Part shown: positions 59,031-64,000 of the stretch, in pieces | Layout: the number at the start of each line of letters is the position of its first letter | How positions within the stretch are numbered: position 1 is the stretch's first letter | From: Meiothermus sp. CFH 77666 | GTDB lineage: Bacteria > Deinococcota > Deinococci > Deinococcales > Thermaceae | Length of the DNA stretch: 64,000 nucleotides | Direction: 5' to 3' | NCBI RefSeq assembly: GCF_017497985.1 | Contig: NZ_JAGDFV010000009.1 | Coordinates: forward strand, 50,736 to 114,735 | The notes under the pieces: generated by a model | Seen by the model: only the letters and a program-made list of their open reading frames with translations | Databases searched by the model: none | Told to the model about the DNA's origin: nothing | Position numbers and translations under genes: made by a program

Positions 59031-59993
59031 ATGCGAAGATTCTTTATGGCTACTCTGGTTGCTTCTGGGCTGGCTCTGGCCCAGCAGCAAACCATCACCC
59101 TCTACACCTCGGAAGTCCTGACCAACGTCAACCCCATGATTGAGCTGTTCAGACGGGCCAATCCGGGCGTCAACATGCAGGTCTTCCGCAGCGGCACCGG
59201 CGAGGTGATTACCCGTCTGCGGGCCGAGCTCGAGGCCAACAACCCCCAGGCCGACCTGCTGTGGGTGGCCGACGAGACCTTTTTCCGCGAACTGGCCGCC
59301 GCAAACCGCTTGCGCCCGGTGCGGGCCACTACGCCCGGCTTCCCGGTCAAGTTTGCCTACCAGGGTGGGCGCTACTATGAGGTACGGCTTCTCTACAACG
59401 GCATTGCCGTGAACACCCGCAAGCTGGGCAACCTCCCCGAACCGCGCTCCTGGCGCGACCTTTTGAAGCCCGAATACCGCGACCTGGTGGGCATGCCCAA
59501 CCCCAACTTTTCCGGGGCGGCCCTCTCTACCCTGGGTACCTTCAGCCAGCGCTTTGGCTTTAGCTTCTTTGAGCAACTCCAGCGCAACGGCCTAAAGGTC
59601 GAGCAGTCCAACCCCGTCCTTCAGCAAAAGTTGGCCGAGGGGCAGTATGGCCTGGCCATCATCACCGACTTTGGCATCCGCGACCTCATTCGCCAGGGGG
59701 CGCCGCTCAAGGTGATCTACCCCCGCGACGGGGCCATTCTGGTGCCCACCCCCATCGGCATTCTGAGCAATAGCCGCAACCCGGTACTGGCCGAGCGCTT
59801 CCTGCGCTTCTTGCTCTCGCCCGAAGCCCAGGCCCTGTTCGCCCAGCAAGGCTACATTCCCGTCATCGCTTCGGCCCCTCGCCCTGCGGGGGTGAGCGGG
59901 GAGGTGCTCTCGGTGCCCTCGGCAGCCGATTACATCCAGGCCAACCGGCAAAACCTGCTTACACAATTCAACACGCTGTTCAATCTGCGCTAA
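59031..59993 (+). CDS. Ferric iron ABC transporter substrate-binding protein
   Basis: 320 residues. A signal peptide (FFMATLVASGLALA) is followed by the FbpA-type fold: ITLYTSEVLTNVNPMIELFR, DLLWVADETFF, LLYNGIAVNTRKLG and EAQALFAQQGYIPV. It would bind ferric iron outside the membrane. A phosphonate-binding relative is possible. The permease and ATPase genes follow after a gap filled by two short elements. Confidence 0.85.
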   Translation: MRRFFMATLVASGLALAQQQTITLYTSEVLTNVNPMIELFRRANPGVNMQVFRSGTGEVITRLRAELEANNPQADLLWVADETFFRELAAANRLRPVRATTPGFPVKFAYQGGRYYEVRLLYNGIAVNTRKLGNLPEPRSWRDLLKPEYRDLVGMPNPNFSGAALSTLGTFSQRFGFSFFEQLQRNGLKVEQSNPVLQQKLAEGQYGLAIITDFGIRDLIRQGAPLKVIYPRDGAILVPTPIGILSNSRNPVLAERFLRFLLSPEAQALFAQQGYIPVIASAPRPAGVSGEVLSVPSAADYIQANRQNLLTQFNTLFNLR

Positions 59994-60051
59994 AAGGGCC
60001 TGAAGCAGCCGAAAGCTGAAGGCTGAAGGCCGAAAGCCAGGTTGACCTGTC

Positions 60052-60168
60052 TAATACCAACTCTGCGCGTGAGCGGCGCTAAACGCGCCCCTCACTTGCC
60101 GCGCCAAGGGGCGCGTTCGAGGGACTTGTATATCGCTTTTGGGTCACTTCTGAGCAGATTTGGTATAA
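60052..60168. mobile_element. MITE-like element, 117 bp
   Basis: The ends TAATACCAACTCTG and CAGATTTGGTATAA are inverted repeats matching at 12 of 14 positions. Inside, AACGCGCCCC pairs with GGGGCGCGTT. TA at both ends fits TA-targeted (mariner/IS630-like) insertion. Confidence 0.65.
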
Positions 60169-60281
60169 GGTCAAAGATTAGCTTTTCTGTTTTGCTTCGA
60201 CGCCCTCTCATCCGACCACGCCTGATCCGAACCCCTCAACCCAGCCGGGCATGACCGCCCGTCAATACCCTCACCTCACTG

Positions 60282-60492
60282 CTAGTGGTTTGGTAGCAAA
60301 GTAATCGGGATGCCTCTAATGAACCCAACTTCTTCCCTCAACTTCTCGTTGTCATTCCGAGGCGCACGCAGTGCAACGAGGAATCTGATACTGCATGGCT
60401 AAGGTGAATACAGTGGACTGAGGCGCATCAGATTCCTCACTCCGCTTCGCTCCATTCGGAATGACAAGAAAATAAACTTATTAGACCACTAG
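60282..60492. mobile_element. Palindromic MITE-like element, 211 bp
   Basis: It is bounded by CTAGTGGTTT and AGACCACTAG (9 of 10 match). Two inner inverted pairs are perfect: TTGTCATTCCGA with TCGGAATGACAA, and GAGGAATCTGAT with ATCAGATTCCTC. There is no coding capacity. A partial relative lies near 63205-63245. Confidence 0.7.
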
Positions 60493-60502
60493 GATAGCGC
60501 TG

Positions 60503-61984
60503 ATGCTCCGGCGACAACCCCTAACCAATCTGTTCTGGCTACTCCTCTCGCTGGGGGTAGCCCTACCGCTTTGGGTACTGGCCTGGCGGGGGCTGGGCGA
60601 CCTTGCCATTCTGCCCAGGGTGCTCGACCTGGCGGGGGTTTCGCTACTCCTGGCGCTGGTGGGCAGTCTCCTGAGCCTGGGGGTGGGGGGTGGGCTGGCC
60701 TGGCTGGCCTTCCGGGCGCGGCTGCACCCAGGGTGGGATACGCTGCTGCTGCCGGCCTACCTGGTGCCGCCCTTTGTGGGAGCACTCGGGTTTTTGTATG
60801 CCCTGCAACTGGTGAACGTGCAGCCTTATGGGGTAGGCGGCATCCTGCTGGCCTGGACGGCCCATTACGCCCCGGTGGCCTACCTGCTGCTACGCCCCGC
60901 CCTGGAATCCAAGCTGGCCCCGCTGCTGGTAGCCAGCGAGGTGCATGGCGTAACGGGCTGGAAACGTGTGCGGGCGTTGGTGCCCCCGCTGTTTCCGGCG
61001 CTCGTAGCGGCCTTTGGGGCACTCTACCTGACCCTGCTGGGCAACTTCGGGGTTCCGGCGGTGCTGGGGCTGCCTGCCCAGGTCTATACGCTGCCCACCC
61101 TGGCCTATGCCCGGCTCTTCTCCCCCGCCAGCCCCGACCCCCTGGGCGAGGCAGCAGCCATTGGGCTGTTGTTGGGGTTGCTGGCAGTTCCGGCCCTGCT
61201 GCTTGGGAGTCAACCGACCGGCGAACCCTCTCCCCGGCTGCTGCGACCCAGGCTGGGGCTCGCAGCCAAAACCGCTTTCGTCCTGTTTGCGCTGATAGCG
61301 GTGGTGTTTCCACTGGTGGGCCTGGTGCGCCGGGCCCTCTTCAACACCTTTACCGGCGCCTTTCAGCCCGCTTTTGGGGCGGCCTGGGAGCTGCCGCTGG
61401 TACGGCAGGGGCTCCTCAACTCGTTGCTGCTGGCCCTGTTGGCCACGGGTTTGCTCCTGCTGCTGGGGCTGCTGCTGGCCCCCCAGCGCGGGGCTCTGAA
61501 GCGGCTACGGCAGGTGCTGGATATGCACTACCTGTTGCCGGGAACCCTGCTGGCCATTGGCCTGATTCTGCTGCTGGCCCCCACCCCGGTCTATGCCACT
61601 CCCTGGATTTTGCTGCTCGCGTACCTGCTCAACTTTGCCGCACTGATGCTGCGCTCGATAGAGGCCGGACTGGAAAGCGGCATCGAGCGGCTGGTGGGGG
61701 TGGGCAAGCTGTTTGGCCTGCGGCACGGGTGGGCCTGGTGGAAGATTGGCTTTCCCCTGCTAGGGCCCTACCTGGCCGCCGGGGTGTTTTTGGTGCTGCC
61801 ACTGTGCCTGGCCGAGCTGACCCTGTCGGCCATGCTGTACGCACCGGGGAGTGAGACCCTGGGGGTGGCGGTGCTGTCGGCGCTGAACGGCGGGCTTTTC
61901 CGCGAAGCCGCCGCCATCGGGCTGATGCTGATGGCCCTGTCGCTGTTGCTGCTGTGGGTACCGCGCCGGGGCGTGGTGAGCTAG
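60503..61984 (+). CDS. Ferric iron ABC transporter permease, two fused permease modules
   Basis: 493 residues with about twelve membrane helices arranged as two homologous halves, the FbpB/ThiP layout. Each half has an EAA-like loop (EVHGVTGWKRVRALVPPLFP near 150; VGKLFGLRHGWAWWKIGFPL near 405). It forms the channel for the iron importer. Confidence 0.88.
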   Translation: MLRRQPLTNLFWLLLSLGVALPLWVLAWRGLGDLAILPRVLDLAGVSLLLALVGSLLSLGVGGGLAWLAFRARLHPGWDTLLLPAYLVPPFVGALGFLYALQLVNVQPYGVGGILLAWTAHYAPVAYLLLRPALESKLAPLLVASEVHGVTGWKRVRALVPPLFPALVAAFGALYLTLLGNFGVPAVLGLPAQVYTLPTLAYARLFSPASPDPLGEAAAIGLLLGLLAVPALLLGSQPTGEPSPRLLRPRLGLAAKTAFVLFALIAVVFPLVGLVRRALFNTFTGAFQPAFGAAWELPLVRQGLLNSLLLALLATGLLLLLGLLLAPQRGALKRLRQVLDMHYLLPGTLLAIGLILLLAPTPVYATPWILLLAYLLNFAALMLRSIEAGLESGIERLVGVGKLFGLRHGWAWWKIGFPLLGPYLAAGVFLVLPLCLAELTLSAMLYAPGSETLGVAVLSALNGGLFREAAAIGLMLMALSLLLLWVPRRGVVS

Positions 61985-62102
61985 GATAGCTTGCGTACGA
62001 GTGTCTGTAGCAAGTAGCCCACGATTCTTCGAATCATTTCTCGCTATCGGCCATGGACTTATAGGCCCTCAGCTATCCAGCGTTACCCCTGAGACTTCCA
62101 CC

Positions 62103-63077
62103 ATGCTGCGTCTGGAGAACATCACCAAAAACTTCGGCAAGGCGGGGGTGTTCGATGCCAACCTGCACCTTTCGCCCGGCGAAATTGTGGCGGTCTTGGG
62201 GGCCTCGGGCTCGGGCAAGACCACGCTGCTGAATCTGGTGGCGGGGCTGCTCGAGCCCGATGCAGGGCGCATCTTCCTGGGCAACGAGGACGTGACCCAT
62301 CAGGCCCCAGAGAAGCGCGGGCTGGCTTACGTGTTCCAGGATCATGCCCTGTGGCCCCACCTGAGCGCTCTCGAGCACCTCCTGCTGGTGATGAAAACCC
62401 CCGACCGGGCGCTAGCCCATCATCTGCTGGGCCGGGTGGGGCTGGGCGGGCTGGACGCTCGCAAACCCCACCAGCTCTCGGGCGGACAAAAGCAGCGGGT
62501 GGCCCTGGCTCGAGCCCTGGCGGCCAGGCCGCGTTTGCTGCTGCTGGATGAGCCCTATTCGGCGCTCGACCCGGTGCTGCGCGAGGAACTGCGCCTCGAG
62601 GTGGCCTCGCTCCTGCGGGCCGAACACGTGAGCGCCCTCCATGTCACCCACGACCCCGACGAGGCTCTGGCGGTAGCCGACCGGGTTGCGGTGATGGACG
62701 GCGGGCGCATCGTGCAAGTGGACACCCCTGCCCAAGTGTATGCCCAGCCCCAAACCCTTGCGGCAGCACGGGCTTTCGGGCGTCTGAACCTGCTCCCTGT
62801 GGAGGTACAGGGCGGGCAGGTCAGACTGAACGGCCTGGCCTGGGCCGTCCAGGGTGTGGAAAGCGGGCCGGGCCTGCTGGCCTTCCGCTACGAAGACCTG
62901 GCCCCGGCGCCGGAAGGGCTGCCCGCCAAAGTACTGGCCGTTTATGGCGGGCGGGGCGAACGGCTGTGCCGGGTGAACCTGGGGGTGGGGGAAGCGGTGG
63001 TGAAGCTGGAGGCGGGTCTGGGGGAGCAGGTTCGGGTCGCGCCCAGAGGCAGGCTGCGGGTATTTCCAGGTACGTAG
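62103..63077 (+). CDS. Ferric iron ABC transporter ATP-binding protein
   Basis: 324 residues. The Walker A motif is [10 protein letters not shown], the signature [15 protein letters not shown], Walker [14 protein letters not shown], and the H-loop [18 protein letters not shown]-terminal TOBE-like domain ([13 protein letters not shown]) follows. It drives the FbpB-like permease. I chose the ATG at 62103 because the ABC domain begins there; the in-frame sequence upstream is not conserved. Confidence 0.92.
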   Translation: MLRLENITKNFGKAGVFDANLHLSPGEIVAVLGASGSGKTTLLNLVAGLLEPDAGRIFLGNEDVTHQAPEKRGLAYVFQDHALWPHLSALEHLLLVMKTPDRALAHHLLGRVGLGGLDARKPHQLSGGQKQRVALARALAARPRLLLLDEPYSALDPVLREELRLEVASLLRAEHVSALHVTHDPDEALAVADRVAVMDGGRIVQVDTPAQVYAQPQTLAAARAFGRLNLLPVEVQGGQVRLNGLAWAVQGVESGPGLLAFRYEDLAPAPEGLPAKVLAVYGGRGERLCRVNLGVGEAVVKLEAGLGEQVRVAPRGRLRVFPGT

Positions 63078-63291
63078 TCGGATTGAGGCCCGGTTGCATA
63101 GGTTCACCAGCGCCCTGGAAGGTCATTTTGTTTCATTCCAAACAGAGCAAAGCGAGGTGTGGAAGCTGATACGCTGTCGTCCCTTCCATGCACTATCCCT
63201 TTTCAGTGCAAGGTTCCTCGTCGGCTATGCCGCCTCGGAATGACAAGAGGTTGGCCTTGCCTCCTCGGGTTGCGGACGGGTGGCCCCGGCT
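63078..63291. repeat. Intergenic region with a partial palindromic repeat
   Basis: No gene. GGTTCCTCGTCGGC and CCTCGGAATGACAAGAGG near 63209-63248 resemble one half of the 211-base element at 60282-60492. Confidence 0.5.
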
Positions 63292-63637
63292 CTACTTGTC
63301 CAGCCGGGGGTCAAAAGTAAAGACCCTGGGTTCGCCAATTTTCACCCTGCTGTGGTCGGGGTGCAGGATGTTGAGCACGTAGTTATACTCCCACGGCACC
63401 ACCGCACTGGGTACGCGCAAAAGCGCACTCTTGCCCTCGCTGGCCCAGTGGCTGCCCAGGCTCTTGGTGCTGGAAGGGGCGGGGCTCTGCTGCCAGTCGG
63501 GGGGTAGCTCGGATAGTTCCGCCACCAGGCTTTCGTTGAATTCCACCGGAAAAGCGCGGTACTCCGGCAAATCGGCGTAGCTCTCGGCGTGTACCAGCAC
63601 CTCGAGGGCCGCCAGGCTGGTGGAGGAGGCTAGATAA
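63292..63637 (-). pseudogene. RES-domain toxin gene, 5' part removed by an insertion sequence
   Basis: The C-terminal two thirds of a RES domain remain: YLASSTSLAALEVLVHAESY, then SHWASEGKSALLRVPSAVVP, EYNYVLNILHPDHSRVKI and FDPRLDK. RES proteins are toxins of RES-Xre pairs that degrade NAD+. The conserved N-terminal part with the catalytic Arg is missing: the frame passes into sequence belonging to an insertion element at about 63637. No Xre antitoxin gene is visible inside the window. Confidence 0.78.
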
Positions 63638-64000
63638 TCACTGGTGCTAGTTGAAAAGTAGCGGGAGAAAGGAATAGGGTCTGGTGTATGCGGCCAGACC
63701 CGAGATGCATTCTATCGCTGGAAGACGTTGCTTTGGTGATGTACGTTGGGGTAGACGATGCCCTGCGTTCGAAGGCTGAACAGCATGAACATCAACAAGC
63801 CAAGCTCAGCCTTAGTGAGTTGGTCACCATCGGGCTGATGTTCAGCCTCAAAGGCGGCTCATTCCGCCGGTTCTACCTGTGGCTGGTCGCCAACCTGGGT
63901 GACTGCTTCCCCCATCTACCTGAACGCACCCGTTTGCAGCGACGACTACTCCAGTACCAAGCTTTGGTCGTACATTTTCTGGCCGAACCCAGCTTGTTCT
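63638..64000 (+). mobile_element. Left end of an insertion sequence (runs off the window)
   Basis: The element begins at or near 63638, where the RES gene is cut, and continues to the window end. Its first bases, ACTGGTGCTAGTTG, are the candidate terminal repeat; the other end is not available. It contains the start of a transposase gene. Confidence 0.7.
63688..64000 (+). CDS. Transposase, IS982-like or related DDE type (5' part)
   Basis: An open frame begins at the ATG and is still open at the window end (104 codons). The protein has SLEDVALVMYVGVDDALRSK, SLSELVTIGLMFSLKGGSFR and FPHLPERTRLQRRLLQYQAL, the pattern of the N-terminal part of IS982/IS4-like transposases, in which the first DDE Asp is further on. 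The truncation by the window end means the family assignment is tentative. Confidence 0.75.
   Translation, partial: MRPDPRCILSLEDVALVMYVGVDDALRSKAEQHEHQQAKLSLSELVTIGLMFSLKGGSFRRFYLWLVANLGDCFPHLPERTRLQRRLLQYQALVVHFLAEPSLF

Larger units (their letters stand above)
59994..60502. other. Gap between iron transporter genes, filled with small elements
   Basis: No gene in 509 bases. Right after the stop there are GAAAGCTGAAGGCTGAAGG microrepeats, then a 117-base element with inverted ends (60052-60168), then a 211-base palindromic element (60282-60492) that ends ten bases before the permease start. Confidence 0.7.

Overview
The window is a 64 kb piece of a GC-rich chromosome that I attribute to the Deinococcus-Thermus phylum, most likely Meiothermus or a close relative. 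The reasons are Thermus-like proteins (the nitrite-linked HemD, HemQ, IF-3), many apparently leaderless promoters, four tRNA genes that encode their CCA ends, and a marked excess of the word CTCGAG. The assignment is inference from family resemblance; no search was run.

Layout. 1-4023: end of a nitrate-type ABC transporter, then nirB-nirD and a HemD-type uroporphyrinogen III synthase that probably feeds siroheme to NirB. 4345-14415: heme genes hemA-hemC-hemD-hemB, a two-component system, hemE and hemQ, then hemH and hemY. HemQ, the ferrochelatase and HemY together point to the coproporphyrin-dependent heme route. 14482-15057: tRNA-Arg, -Gly and -Pro on the minus strand and tRNA-Lys on the plus strand.

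15013-21967: a 6.9 kb integrated element in the anticodon loop of tRNA-Lys. It has a tyrosine integrase, a small repressor-like HTH protein, two small plus-strand genes behind a symmetric divergent promoter, a large primase-polymerase/helicase operon and an excisionase-like HTH protein. A 95 bp att repeat and clusters of a TTGACCCC word mark both ends. No capsid, portal, terminase or conjugation gene is present, so it looks like a phage satellite or a self-replicating integrative plasmid. This is the most novel part of the window.

22290-43067: HD-GYP phosphodiesterase, DUF815 ATPase, CTP synthase with a 72 bp tandem repeat at its 3' end, two-hairpin intergenic sequences, dodecin, a GntR/oligopeptide ABC/gamma-glutamyltransferase operon, a YmdB-type phosphodiesterase, a DUF255 protein, ClpS and ClpA, and an epimerase. 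43187-44490: infC-rpmI-rplT, where infC appears to start at AUA. 45596-47977: an operon of small regulators and putative envelope-sensing proteins, three of which share one helical-hairpin motif. 48065-58847: peptidases (M3, S41, S10), hydrolases, YchF, SurE and a glycosyltransferase. 59031-63077: a ferric iron ABC transporter whose genes are separated by two MITE-like elements. 63292-64000: a RES-domain toxin gene cut by an insertion sequence whose transposase runs off the end of the window.
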